DNA of 64,000 nt from positions 372,001 through 436,000 of the forward strand of contig JAPFBL010000166.1 of NCBI GenBank assembly GCA_026182355.1. The letters run 5' to 3'. The notes beneath the pieces were generated by a model. It had not been told where the DNA came from, did not search any database, and saw only the letters and a list, made by a program, of their open reading frames with translations. Positions 48,592 through 59,505 of this stretch are shown piece after piece. Numbering within the stretch: the first letter of the stretch is position 1; each line of letters opens with the position of its first letter. This DNA is from Hermatobates lingyangjiaoensis. Its lineage: Eukaryota > Arthropoda > Insecta > Hemiptera > Hermatobatidae. The position numbers and the translations under genes were made by a program.

Positions 48592-48690
48592 TAAAAATTT
48601 ATCAGGACTTGTCAGTTCTTCAGGTTCAAAGTGAACTCTTAATATCAACCTTTTTCATAGGCGAAGTAAACATTTTTAAACATGAAAACT
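48592..48690 (-). mobile_element. Family B fragment with the hammerhead region deleted
   Basis: TCAGTTCTTCAGGTTCAAA and CCTTTTTCATAGGC-type text match the left arm at 62,995, but the ~40 bp holding CAACGTTTCGG and stem II are missing. A degraded single copy beside a TA array. Confidence 0.6.
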
Positions 48691-49699
48691 TACGTCTTGC
48701 ATTAGGGATTTTATAAAAAAGAAATCAATTTGAGAATTTCATTACCGCGGGACATGCTAATGCGACTACCACTCCATTCTGTATTCGAAAGATGTTGGGA
48801 CCGTCAAAAGTAACTAAACTTGACCAAACAACGGCATTAACACTACAATCTATTCTGATATAGAGTTTTCAGGCTTTATAGTTCATCATCAAACTTTGAG
48901 CTAACACTATTATTACATATTTAAAATTTATAAGGAAAAAAAAGTTTAATTTACAGAGTTACTAATTAAATATTAATGTAACTAAGGTTTAAAAGTTTTT
49001 TCCCTCGCAGGTCACTTTTATTATACCTTCACCAGTGTCACAATCTCAACTTTATCACTTCCAATTTAGTCAAATACCTTTAAACTTTACTCAAACATTG
49101 ATATTTTTCCAAATATTTAATGTATAATAGCAAAGATACATGCCTTATCATCAATGATGATAATGATGACGAAAGCTCGTATAATAGAATAGCCAACAAA
49201 GTTAATGGATTATTTGTTTAGTCACGCTTCGTTATTTGTGAAGACACCATTAGACGTTCAGTGCTGTGAGATATTAGTGTTAAGTGTATGTCTCTAGTAA
49301 ACATAATTCAAGAATTACTGTCGACCAGAGAATAGTAATCGTTTCGTAGATTTGAAGCAATAAGAAAAAGGATAGTCAACAGAGAAGCTAATGCAACGTT
49401 TAATTCGTTGTGTTTAAAAGATTTAATTCAAAATTATAACAATGTAGACAAACAATTAAACATATTGAAAGTTACTCAGTTTATTAATTTGAAATCAAAC
49501 ACTCAAAGCTGGGAATTAGGTTTTAATTAAATACTTGTTCATAGGCATAAAGTATGAATCGCTATAAAAAAGTATAATCTAAAATTTAAAAAAAATCATA
49601 TATTTTACAACACAAGTATTAAACAAAAATATTTAGCTTGAGTATATGAAAAACTTTATATATATATATTTATATAGCTTCTTGATCACTGATTTTTCA
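48691..49699. other. Intronic DNA with a faint hammerhead-like remnant
   Basis: At about 48,985-49,065 the minus strand reads CTGGTGA, AGGT to GACC hairpin, TGCGAG, a likely decayed PLE terminus. A (TTTATA) run precedes the next element. Otherwise nothing recognised. Confidence 0.35.
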
Positions 49700-49970
49700 A
49701 GTTCACAGAAGGAGTTCTTGAGGATTTTTGTCATAAAAATTTAACTACTGATTATATGCTGCCGTTTCGCCAAAAGTTGTTTGGCATTTTCAAGGCTTGA
49801 TATGAGGAAACACTATTTAAACATCCATGCTTTTATCTACCATGGAAGGTTAAATATGTTTCCTCTAAAACAAGCCTTGAAAATGCCAAACAACTTTTGG
49901 CGAAACGTCGGCATATAATCAGGAGTTGAATTTTTATGACCAAAATCCTCAAGAACCCCTTCTGTGAACT
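49700..49970. mobile_element. Head-to-head foldback in a (TA)n site, family J
   Basis: Arms 49,700-49,828 and 49,841-49,970. Outer ends AGTTCACAGAAGG and CTTCTGTGAACT. The right arm carries CTTGAAAA (49,875-49,882), a stem II GCCAAA/TTTTGGC hairpin, GAAACGTC (49,902-49,909) and GGC, which can pair with the GCC that overlaps the start of the box. The box departs strongly from CTGANGA, so it is a hammerhead-like relic. TATATA tracts adjoin both ends (49,657-49,678; 49,970-49,981). Confidence 0.75.
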
Positions 49971-50034
49971 TTATATATATATAATCAATTGTATAAAACA
50001 ATTTTACGAACTAAATAAACTAGAACTGCAGAAA

Positions 50035-50168
50035 GAACACATATAAAAGACATCACAAAGACCGACTACTATGTTTGACTGTCTCGTTATCAGGTATAAA
50101 GATATGAGTCTCACCAAAGATAAGAAAGTACTCCATTGATCTCTTTTACATGTGTTCTTTCTGTAAAT
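50035..50168. mobile_element. Small foldback, family C relative, next to a TA array
   Basis: GCAGAAAGAACACATATAAAAGA at 50,031-50,053 mirrors TCTTTTACATGTGTTCTTTCTG at 50,142-50,163 with two mismatches. The minus strand of the left copy reads CTGATAACGAGACAGTC, a diverged family C box. Confidence 0.6.
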
Positions 50169-51952
50169 TCAGTTAATATTAGTAAAACGGAATAAATAAA
50201 ATGGACTGTCTTCATCCATATTTCTTTATTATTTTAATGCGTATTTATATTTATTTTTTTATATTTATATTTTCTGTCAAACACCGCAATATAATTCAAA
50301 TATACTTTTACAAACTGGACAATGACTTATGAGGCATCAGACAACAGATAATCATAATAGTTGAGATTTTTGAAATAGTTGAAAAGACCAAACGACGAAT
50401 AAACTTTCAAATTTTGAACTGTTGTTGATGTCTATTTTTTTGTAATGCGTCTTTTTTTTTGAAGGCTAGTAGAGAAAAAAATGATAATGTTATTGACTAC
50501 AAAAAATATACCCATGATAAAAGAAACGACAGACAGCCATTCTTAGTGAGTTGTGTTTACTGTACATTATAAAATGGACAATGTTGCAGAAATTCATCTT
50601 CCCATCATAAAAGTATAGACTCAGTAAGAAATGCTGTCTGCAAAATATGTTAAAGAAAGAGAAATTTTGCAAAGATTGTCAATCAGATAAATAGCAGTCT
50701 GTAAATTTGACTAAATCTACCAGACAAGTGACGACGTTTTCTTTTTTGAAAACGACTGGAAATATTAGGTTGTGGTTTGAAATAATTATTAAAGCTGGTA
50801 GATAATCAATTTTATGCAAAATGGACTCATATCCAATGTTGCTTTGATTTGTTTAATTTTTTGTAAATTAAACTGCTAATTTGCAATAAAAATCTATTTC
50901 AAAGGAAGTAATAAGGTGTTAAAGGAATTAATTCAACAACCCTGCAATATATATTTGTAAAAAATTATTTTTTTAAAGGTGTTAAATCAACTCCTGTAGG
51001 TAAAATATGAACAGAAGGAATAGAACACCTAGCAAAGGTTGCTAAACAAATAAGTTAGATAAACCACGCAAATAACCAGTTATAAACCATAATTGAGTAA
51101 TGGCAACTGTTTGCAATCACTGCACCGAGAGCTAACAAAACAAGAAATAAACGTATATATAAACATAAATGCTGTTCATCTATTGTACTAGTGCCACATG
51201 GGAATAAACCAGAATTTATAATACCTATTGACCTATCAATATTCAATCAAGGTGTCAAATGATCATTTTTTCCAATCCTCAAGTGTGATGAGATTATGTC
51301 TCAAGTATTCAGGGCTACTGTATTTTAAAAATGACGGTTTTTGAGAGATAAGTTCTGACAAAGAGCGTGGAAAGTTCATAACCATAACTTCATAAATATT
51401 CTTCATAAGTTTTAAGTTCCTTGAAATGTGGTTTTAAACTATAAGACCATCCGAAACCTTTCAAAACAAAGTTTAATCAGTGTTGATATATCTTCCAAAC
51501 AGATCATTCCACTTGAATGAGATCTTGATTTCTGGTAAAACAAAGTCAGAACACGTCAACACCTATATCAGATAATTGTATAAACTATTGAAAGTTTGGA
51601 AAAATCAGTGTAAAAAATTTTAAATGCAATTGTGACAGGATCAAATTTTTTTAGCAGCCATCTTTTACATGATGTGGATTAGATATCCTCATTAAGCATG
51701 ATAAAAGTCATACAATTCGTTCTTGAGGCATATAAGAACTCTAGAGATTTTTAGCTATATAGTGGTTGCAAAATTTTCGCCGACAAGCGATTTGTTTGAA
51801 AACCAAAACTAATTTTCTTATAAGAAATACATAATAGGAAATGAGATAATAGGTTCGGATTCAGTCTATAATCCTATATTCTGCCGCAGTCAAGTTTAAA
51901 CGATTGTACGAATTCCAAAATTATGTTCAAATTCCGGGGGTATATTGTGATG
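50169..51952. other. Intronic DNA, no feature recognised
   Basis: AT-rich sequence with short chance frames on the minus strand only; none shows TPR text. Confidence 0.45.
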
Positions 51953-52165
51953 GAAGGGAACTATGGTAGCACAGTGTCTTGTGTGTTCGTCTCTGGACTG
52001 GTAGATCCGGGCTTTCATGCTCACCCTGGTATTCAATTTCGTTATGTGGGAGGTGAAAGCAACTAAGAACGTCGTCAATGAGGGCGTTAAGAGGTCGGCT
52101 TTGAGCCATCAGAATGTCAGGTAGTCGCTACTCTAAATAAACTTGAGCTGGCAAAATGTAGGACC
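51953..52165 (+). mobile_element. tRNA-derived SINE, copy 4
   Basis: The head CTATGGTAGCACAGTGTCTTG shows an A-box-like GGTAGCACAGTG. The B box is degraded (GGGCTTTCATGC near 52,009). The body has GTGGGAGGTGAAAGCAACTAAG, GGGCGTTAAGA and TACTCTAAATAAACTTGAG, parallel to copies 1-3. The minus-strand frames across it are shadows. Confidence 0.65.
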
Positions 52166-53710
52166 CCCATTGGAGAATAACCCGGTAATGTGGCTCACCC
52201 ATACCAAAATGGGTATGAAATAATAGATTAACTAAGCTTGCTGCCTCTAAAACAGCACTAAAGGTAAAAACCTATAAGTGTTGGCATTGGAAAACGAATA
52301 AGCATATTATACAAGGGTATAAAACATCTATAATCATCCAAAAATTTATTGGATAGAATTTATTTTAAAAATTGATTAGTTATTTCTAATAACTACTAAC
52401 AACATATTGTTATTAAAAGAATATTGGAAGTATGGTAAGGAAGTCTTCAATAAGGATTATATTTAAGAAAAGTGACTAAACAACAGTGAATTTTAAAATG
52501 ACCCATTTATTTAATAATTACATCATTTAAAAATGGAGAAAGTGTTTATATTTAAGTATAGCTTAAAATAAATCAGTTGAATTTTTAACTCTAAAAGTTA
52601 ACCAGGTTGAAAGTTTGTGGGAATAAAGAGAAGATTGAAGAGGAATGCTAAAGATTTAATGAAGTAAGTTTAACATTAGAAGAGGAGACCACCTGGTAAG
52701 GGTCAATTACAGAAGTTAAATTAAATCTTTTGAGGAAACGCCATTCCAATATCGAGCCTCACTTGAAAACCGATAACACCATTTCTTCATCCACAATTCC
52801 CGCAGTCGACAATCTCATGCTTTATAACTTCAGGCCAAGATAATACAGTTGTGATACAAAAACAGACCTAATTTGAAAACTTTCCTGCAAAACATAGTTA
52901 GAGATGAAATAAACCTTATCGCCGCCTTGTTCGAAAATAAATAAAAACAGAATGATTGAATGCTTACGTTCAAATATAAGAAAGATATTAAATTAAATTT
53001 ACAAATGTCCGTTCAGTTTTATATTGTCAATGAAATAAAAAGGCAACAGATTTAGTTGCAAAGGCAGTTGTTATGGGTTACTTAGTCGTACTTCGAAACT
53101 GTAGACAAAATCTCTACACAAACAAATTTCTATTTACAAAATAGGTTTGGATCATGTACTGTTATTTTTAGAGTCTGTCTGCTTGTAGTTAGTATGTTGT
53201 ATTGAGAATGAACCGAAAAGTGAGATGCATGGAATAATTAAGAAAATAAAAAATAATGGGCAATAAAAAGTTGACTTCACATGATAAAATATTTTCAAAA
53301 AATAATTAAGCCTGTCTATATAAGAGTGTATATTTTGGAGTACATAATGAATTTGATTTAACAATGGGATCACTTGTAGGATATTCACAAACAATTCAAT
53401 AAAGAAGCTTCATAAATGGAGCTATATTTCAAAACGTGTTATCCATTGAAATCATGATATGATATTTATTTATGAGTAATACATTTTATTACCGTAATGT
53501 AAAGATTCTGATTTGAGTTTAATATTTCAGAATGTTTTCAAAAACTAAATTTATTATGAAAATCAATAAATTACTGCACATAATTTTGATCAGACTTATT
53601 GAAAACAAATTGTTATTATTAACTGCTAATACTGATATTGATCTAATAATAATTATGAATTTCACTAATATGATTTAAATAAGAAGATAGTTTAATGAAG
53701 TGACATCAAG
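52166..53710. other. Intronic DNA
   Basis: No gene, repeat family or RNA feature recognised. Short frames only. Confidence 0.45.
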
Positions 53711-53901
53711 ACTGGTCTGTCTAGTCGAAGGTTTTGACCGGTTAACATTGTTGTTCCTTTAAATAATGTAAATTTCATTTTCTTAGTTAAGAAATTCTTA
53801 CTTCTGCCTATGAAAATGGTTTTAAATAAAACCGAAACGTTGCAACGAGAGTTAATTTTTTATCCTGGAAAATTGACCGAACCCCGATTAGAGAACACAC
53901 C
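53711..53901 (+). mobile_element. PLE 3' fragment, family B, single copy
   Basis: A 190-bp plus-strand copy. It shares GTTGTTCCTTTAAATAATG, CATTTTCTTAGTTAAGAAATTC and CTTCTGCCTATGAAAATGG with the copies at 4,413 and 35,976, then GGTTTT/AAAACC, GAAACGTTG and GAACCCCGATTAGA. It ends at a (CA)n then (TA)n tract (53,903-53,960). Confidence 0.75.
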
Positions 53902-53902
53902 C

Positions 53903-53960
53903 ACACACACACACACACACACACACAATTATATATATATATATATAAATATATATAATA
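53903..53960. repeat. (CA)n-(TA)n compound microsatellite
   Basis: CA units followed by a TA array lying between two PLE-derived elements. Confidence 0.9.
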
Positions 53961-53984
53961 ATCAAAAAACACTTGATATAATAG

Positions 53985-54512
53985 ATGGATTAATTTACCA
54001 CAAAAAAACAATTTTTAAAACAATGCCTCTAAGGCCTTTTGTTAACACATCTTCGGAGAGCAAGTAACTAAAAAAACAATAAATACTTGTTAACTTGGCT
54101 GATTGAAATTTCCAAATTGATGGCAACCCTGAATGTGTTTAATGATGAAGTCTTCATCTGTTTAATTATCCCGTTAATCAAAACTTCATCTAATTTGTAG
54201 AGTCCTAGGCTATTCAGAAAGAAGAAGAAATATCGTAGAAAGTGCGCTCATAAAGAACTTTTATGAGAAGTTGATGAACAATAGCCTAGGACTCTACAAA
54301 TTAGATGAAGTTTTGATTAACGGGATAATTAAACAGATGAAGACTTCATCATTAAACACATTCAGGGTTGCTATCAATTCTGGAAATTTCAATCAGCCAA
54401 GTTAACAAGTATTTATTGTTTTTTTAGTTCACTTGCTCTCCGAAGATGTGTTAACGAAAGGCCTTAGAGCATTGTTTTAAAAAATTGTTTTCATTGTGGT
54501 AAATTAATCCAT
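53985..54512. mobile_element. Head-to-head foldback, hammerhead family D (long)
   Basis: Arms 53,985-54,214 and 54,280-54,512 are inverted repeats of ~230 bp at high identity around a 65-nt loop. Each arm carries GTAGAGTCCTAGGCTATT-type inner ends, a TTAATTATCCCGTTAATC segment, and outward the hammerhead motif. The left motif has lost G12 (CAAAAGG in place of CGAAAGG), the right retains it. A (TA)n run touches the right end (54,512-54,521) and another lies left. Confidence 0.85.
54435..54470 (+). ncRNA. Hammerhead-like motif, family D
   Basis: Stem I GCTCT (54,435-54,439) pairs with AGAGC (54,466-54,470). The box is CCGAAGA (54,440-54,446), one change (U4 to C) from canonical. GAA is at 54,456-54,458, self-complementary AGGCCT at 54,459-54,464, cleavage base U at 54,465. 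Stem II (TGTGTTAAC) is very short. Confidence 0.55.
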
Positions 54513-54553
54513 ATATATATACATGTGTATACATTCATTTATAGATGTGAGAT

Positions 54554-55348
54554 TAAATTTTCTGCCTACTTTTGTATAGAGCCTATAAGACCTCATCCAA
54601 CTGGAATATGTTTCATAAAGAAGCTCAAAGAATCCAGCAAGTCCTGGTTTACAACGGATACAGCAATAGGCAATTTGACACCATTGTGAAGAAATATTTA
54701 AACAATCTCAATAATAGGAGTGAAGACAAAGACAACCAAGAAGCAGGAAGAGAAGGAGAGACAAATACCATATTTTATCAAAATCAATTTTCAAGGGCAT
54801 ACAAAACAGATGAACATATATTGAAGGAAATTATCAAGGTCAACACTGCATGTGTAAATCCCCACGACAGACTGAAAATCAGCATATACTACAAGAACTT
54901 AAGTACAACTAATTTAATCTTAAAAAATATCCTTTGTGTGAAACCACAAATGCAATGCACCAATGTAGTGTATAGATATCACTGCAAAATAGGAGACTGC
55001 GAACTCCTAAACTCTACATACATCGGTGCAACAACCACAACTTTATCTAGACGCCTCTCGATGCACCTAGCTGCAGGAGGAGCTAAGGTTCACACAGAAA
55101 GGTTTCACAACGTGAAGATGACCAGGGACATGCTTACTAACAACACTGAAATATTATATCAAGAAAGAGGTCATGGCAGATTAGGTATTATAGAGACCCT
55201 GAATATATTGGAAATGAGGCCCAGTATAAATAATCAAACTGCAAGTTTTGCAAAAGTATTGAAGTTACACGTGGGACAGTTCCAACCTCAACAAATAGGG
55301 AATTTAACAAGGACAGAAAAAACTGAAGACTCACCTGTAGACATATAA
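54554..55348 (+). pseudogene. PLE C-terminal fragment: RT thumb end and GIY-YIG
   Basis: A 5'-truncated PLE frame, closed upstream by TAA at 54,554-54,556. The first 45 codons (SNWNMFHKEAQRIQQVLVYNGYS) look like the end of the reverse transcriptase thumb. A linker with Asp/Glu/Arg-rich text follows, then the GIY-YIG domain: VVYRYHC at residues 132-138 (numbered from the TTG at 54,572), Cys143, TYIG at 149-152, LSRRLSMH with Arg160/161 and His165, and Glu208 in IIETLNILEMRP. It is uninterrupted to the stop at 55,346-55,348, the best-preserved retroelement frame here. It belongs to the same lineage as 46,831-47,690. The polymerase core is absent, so it cannot move itself. Confidence 0.85.
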
Positions 55349-55472
55349 TTGCAACCTGCCAGTTTTAATGTTTACTTTATATTTCTATCCTGTTATTTGA
55401 GTGTTAAAATTAAGTTTTAGATAAAATTGTTAAATAGTTTTTTAAGATACTATGGATATGTGTTCAAAAATC

Positions 55473-55508
55473 ACCCTGTAGATGGTCAAAGAAGACTGAA
55501 ACGTCGGT
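55473..55508 (+). ncRNA. Hammerhead-like motif 3' of the GIY-YIG frame
   Basis: ACC (55,473-55,475), CTGTAGA (55,476-55,482), GGTC/GACT stem II, GAA (55,498-55,500), self-complementary ACGT (55,501-55,504), C at the cleavage site (55,505) and GGT (55,506-55,508) closing stem I. The box has A6 changed to U. It lies ~125 bp after the PLE stop codon, the expected place for a 3' terminal-repeat ribozyme. Confidence 0.6.
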
Positions 55509-55734
55509 AATAATAAATACGATTAAAAATGGACAGAAAATCATATGGTGAGTTAATATATCTGGTTCCTGGAGAATTTAAAGGATTAATACGAGATTTG
55601 GAAAAGAAATAAAAAACTGATCAAGACAAAAGTAGTTATAGTTTACACACAAGACAAAACTGATCAGTAGACTACATACCTTCTCTAATTGTCTTACATG
55701 AGTCTTTCACTTTTTTGGTAATATATAAATCCAT

Positions 55735-55810
55735 TTTCCAAATTATATATTTTTATATTCACAAGGGATCCGACATTTCGGTCTACATAGACCATTATGA
55801 AAGAAAATCA
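55735..55810 (-). ncRNA. Degraded hammerhead-like motif
   Basis: Minus strand: TTCATAATGGTC, a GGTC/GACC hairpin, GAAATGTCGG. Stem II and the GAAA are kept; the CTGANGA box is not. It is probably a decayed PLE terminus of the family ending at 55,508. Confidence 0.4.
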
Positions 55811-56114
55811 TAAACAACAATACTTTGGTAAATATAACATCTACTTTAAACATGCTGAGACAAACTAATATACCAAACCTGTTTTATTAGATTAGAACTC
55901 AATTCACAATAACATTAACTAATAGCCATTATTAAGACGAATTAAAACAGTATAAAGTTTACATCACGACTAAAGATAACATTGTATGAAAAGGTATGTT
56001 TTCATCAAGTTTTCCTTAAACCACTTGTAATTACACAACATTTATTACGCTATCTAGTTCTTATGTTCTTTTCACGTATGTAATGTTAAATTAAACTTTA
56101 ATATATTTAACTTA

Positions 56115-56136
56115 TATATATATATATATATAATAT

Positions 56137-56167
<31 letters not shown>
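56115..56167. repeat. (TA)n microsatellite
   Basis: TA array with a few interruptions directly left of a minus-strand PLE-like fragment. Confidence 0.9.
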
Positions 56168-56169
56168 CA

Positions 56170-56420
56170 ATTACTGTTACGACTAGAAATCACAAAAACG
56201 AGACCAACACTCACGATTCTCGATCATTTTGGCTTTCTTGCCGTTTTCAGGTGAGGAGAAAAAGAAAAAAAAGAACACAGGAACGGAGATGGGAAACCGT
56301 CCACCGACTAGCACAAAGTGACACTCAGTGTAGCCAGCCACCTTACCAAAGTGGACAAACAATCGTGGAAAAAAATATAGGTTTTTGTTATGACTTACTA
56401 GAAAGTCCAAACAGTAAGGT
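56170..56420 (-). mobile_element. Probable PLE 3' fragment abutting (TA)n
   Basis: Minus strand: CCTGAAAAC, GGCAAGAAAGCC hairpin, AAAATGATCG, GAGAATCGTGAG, ending at the TA array. The placement and hairpin follow the PLE pattern, but the box (CTGAAAA) and GAAA are both altered. The rest of the fragment is GC-richer than its surroundings and unrecognised. Confidence 0.45.
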
Positions 56421-56539
56421 ACATAAATAACTAAGTCTAGTGACGTAGAATATTCGTGGAAAAAATTTCTTTTTATTAATTAAGGTGCAGATGTTATTAT
56501 ATTGATATAATATGGTAAACAAAATTCAAATATTTTAAT

Positions 56540-57375
56540 TAAATTTAATCTTTATAAATAAAATAATGATTTTGTCTGTACATTGCTTAGAACTGACTCA
56601 TTTGAAGTTTTCTTTACGTTTCATACATTGGAGAAACCGAATCCACCCTTAGAAAAATTTCTGTCGGTTTGTCGGTTTGTCGGTTTTCCGCAAAACTTTG
56701 TCACAGGTAAACTCAGCTACCATAAGACATATAAAGCTGAAACTTTTACAGTAGATTTGTGTAGGTCTAACTTAAAATATAGGCTATGAATTGATTGGAA
56801 ATTCAACGTAGAAGTGAAGTTATGGACGTTTAAACGCAAAAATGTTTGTCACAATAAACTCAGCCACCATAAGACATAGCGAGCTGAAACATTGACACTG
56901 GATTTGTGTGTGCCTAACTTAAAATATGGGCTCTAAATAGATTATTAATTCAGTACAAAGCGAAGTTATGGGGCTTTTAGCTGTATTTTCCTAACTTCAC
57001 AGACAAGTTTGTTTTGAAAATACACAGGTGTGGCAAGTAGGTATTGTTAGTTGATTTTAATTTCAATTGAGCATATGAATATATTGCGTATTTGACATCA
57101 TTGAAATGGTGTTTCACAGAGTTTAAGGATGTACTATCTATTGAGAATAAATGTTTTGTAAACGAGCAATTCTCAACTCTTAATAGAACAGGGAGGAAAA
57201 ATCAACAAACAAGTTCTTACGCTATATGAAGCCGAGGAAAGAACTTACAAGTCATAAAGAGATTGGATTAGTGACGAAGAAGCAGTTTATTATCTAATTG
57301 AATTTCTTGACTCTGAATTTATTTCTCCTGGACTGCTTGCTCATGAGTAAAAACTTAAAGTAGAGCACCAATCAT
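56540..57375 (+). repeat. Dispersed repeat R2, copy 2, with internal duplication
   Basis: Full-length relative of 11,220-11,885. A ~145 bp segment is repeated in tandem: CAGGTAAACTCAGCTACCAT to AGTTATGG at 56,700-56,824 recurs as AATAAACTCAGCCACCAT to AGTTATGG at 56,850-56,970. The 3' part (CTATATGAAGCCGAGGAAAG, AGTGACGAAGAAGCAG) looks formerly coding but is broken. Confidence 0.7.
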
Positions 57376-57689
57376 GCTACAATTTAGTAGCAGTAACTAA
57401 TTTCATGTTACGAAACATGAGTGCCCCAAAACTGTGCAACGGGACACGACTCTGAGTTCGTGCTCTACACAGATATGCCATAGAGGCGGAGATAATGACT
57501 GATGTGGTATTGGGGAGTCTGTGTGTATACTTCACATACCATTGATTCCGAGCCACTGTCTGTTTACGTTGAAATGATTGCAAAGTCGGGTCAGAGTCTA
57601 TTTCGCAATGACGTTAACTAAGTCGCAAAGGGAGACTTCATCTAACGCAGGAATACAAGGTAGCAAAACCAAGTTTTTCTCACATGGTC

Positions 57690-57960
57690 AAATGTAGTTT
57701 ACATGCTCAACGGTCAGAGGTTTCAACTCTTTCTTCTACCATGAACCTGAAGGACAGACAGCTAATGTAGTGTATAAGCTGGAGGCATTTGTTTAACACT
57801 GTAGTAATAATGGTATTTTCTACTATTCTATAATTTCTAATGACATTTTGAAATACCAAAAATGACGGAACTTCTGATTCCTCCGTGGTATAGCCGAAAG
57901 GCAATAGGCACACGGCAATAAACCAAAACAGGAACTTCTGATTCCGTCAAAGACGGGTAC
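57690..57960 (+). repeat. Unnamed repeat recurring at 58,548-58,695
   Basis: CACTGTAGTAATAATGG, TATTTTCTACTATTCTATAA and GATTCCGTCAAAGACGGGTA, then CGTTTGCTA appear here and again ~850 bp downstream. Both follow R2-type sequence, so this is probably the 3' end of the R2 element. Confidence 0.6.
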
Positions 57961-57989
57961 GTTTGCTATGTATTATATATAACTGTCAA

Positions 57990-58360
57990 CTTTTTTTTAA
58001 TTTAATATTTGCTTAATAAATACACTGGTAATAATGTAAGGTATGGGACCAGAGTAGCCCAGTGGCTTGCGTGATCGCCGATGACAGTATGCAAATGTAT
58101 TATAAATAAATGTAACAAACAAATATTTTTTTTGAATTTAAAATGTGGATAATATAAATGATGGTAATAAAGTAAAGGGATCTAGCCAGGTTGCCAGTAG
58201 CTTGCTTGCTCGCCGATGACAGTATGCAAATGTATTATAAATAAACACAACAAAAATATTTTTTTTTAATTTAATATTGCGTAATATAAACACTGGTAAT
58301 AAAGTAAGGTATGGAACCAGAGTAGCCCAGTGGCTTGCGTGCTAGCTTTTGACTAGGAGC
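57990..58360 (+). repeat. Three tandem SINE-head-like units
   Basis: Units of about 130 bp repeat ACTGGTAATAATGTAAGG, AGTAGCCCAGTGGCTTGCGT (an A-box-like tRNA head), and GCCGATGACAGTATGCAAATG, then TATTATAAATAAA. The third is cut before GCCGATGAC. Tandem tRNA-like heads without B boxes suggest local amplification of a truncated SINE. Confidence 0.65.
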
Positions 58361-58364
58361 ACGT

Positions 58365-58695
58365 TAATTAGAACTAACTCATTTCAAGTTTTCTTTACGT
58401 TTCATACTTCAGAGTAGCCACATGTACCCTTAGAATAATTTCTGTCTGTCGGTTTGTCCACAAAATATTGCTACCATAAGACATATAAAGCTGAAACATT
58501 GATTGTAGATTTGTGTATGTCTAACTTAAAATCTAATCTTTGTATACAGAGGCTTTTTTTTAGCACTGTACTAATAATGGTATTTTCTACTATTCTATAA
58601 CTTCTAATTGTAGTATTAGTATAATACTATAATTGATATTTTGGAATACCAAGTATAATAGAATTTTTGATTCCGTCAAAGACGGGTACGTTTGC
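58365..58695 (+). repeat. R2 fragment, third copy
   Basis: AACTCATTTCAAGTTTTCTT, TCTGTCTGTCGGTTTGTCC and ACCATAAGACATATAAAGCTG match R2. A jump then leads to the GATTCCGTCAAAGACGGGTA 3' part, so the copy has a large internal deletion. Confidence 0.65.
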
Positions 58696-59160
58696 TAGTA
58701 TTTTATATTTGCTTTAAATTTTTGAAGTTTAATGTGAAAGGATTCTCAGAAGATATTTAAGGCGCTTGTTTTAACAATATTTCAGTTCGGGTTAAAAGAA
58801 GTTTTTATTGTGCACGTGTGGTTTGATTTGTTCACCCTCAATGGTGCAGTACAAACAGGATCCCTATATGAAAGTGGGTCTCTTTGAACAATTTTCATTC
58901 AACCGTGACGAGATGCACACCAAGTGCAATTGCGTCAGTTTCGCATTGAACACCGTAAACACGTTGGGGTTTCTGCAAACTTGATTCTCCTCCCCTACTG
59001 CGTTTATATTCCATCAAATGAAATCTCCTTTCCTCATTTATCCTCAGTAGACAAACAACAACTGCTATTATTACTGATAAGGCTTCTAGTTATATTGCTA
59101 CTTTTTTTATAAACAACTGAACAAAATTGTTAATGAACTGGTTATTATAATATATATAAA
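58696..59160. other. Intronic DNA
   Basis: Less AT-rich around 58,790-58,990; a 62-codon frame there shows no domain. Nothing assigned. Confidence 0.4.
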
Positions 59161-59247
59161 TCAATGATTAAACCACATTAACAACCACAGGTTAAGATCT
59201 TTCAGCCGTAACAAACGGTCTTTGTCAGAGTCAAAAAACCCACTGAT

Positions 59248-59275
<28 letters not shown>
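59161..59275 (-). mobile_element. Family F 3' fragment embedded in (TA)n
   Basis: Single minus-strand copy, 59,161-59,245, between a TATATA stretch and a TA array (59,247-59,275). The box reads CTGACAA (G8 changed) and the AGTC of stem I has become AACC, so the ribozyme should be dead. Confidence 0.75.
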
Positions 59276-59279
<4 letters not shown>

Positions 59280-59463
59280 AAAAGTATGCCAGTTTTCATT
59301 TTCATTCGTTTTTTACTTAATTTCTCTAGTTTTCTAAGCTTAGTTTTCAACACTTCCGGTAAATTGAACACTAACTCTCTGAACTATTTATTCTTGAATT
59401 CCATAAGTAATCCAATAATACACTATAAATCTAACAACGACAAAAAAAAACTACACAATAAAT

Positions 59464-59505
59464 TATTCCAACGTTTCAGTCATCCTAGACCATCTTCAGG
59501 GATTT
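59464..59505 (-). ncRNA. Hammerhead ribozyme-like motif, family H
   Basis: Minus strand: TCC (59,500-59,502), canonical CTGAAGA (59,493-59,499), GGTC/GACT stem II, GAA (59,475-59,477), self-complementary ACGT (59,471-59,474), U at the cleavage site (59,470), and GGA (59,467-59,469) closing stem I. All conserved core bases are present. The layout closely matches the motif at 55,473, so this is probably the intact version of that family. Confidence 0.6.

Noticed and set aside
48459..48716. 85-codon plus-strand frame
   Set aside because: It crosses a foldback arm, a TA array and a PLE fragment, so it cannot be a gene.
51896..52109. Two overlapping 60-codon minus-strand frames
   Set aside because: They lie antisense on a SINE copy.
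53152..53394. 80-codon minus-strand frame as a possible DNAAF4-like exon
   Set aside because: No TPR pattern and no matching splice sites; the flanking exons already join in phase 0 without it.
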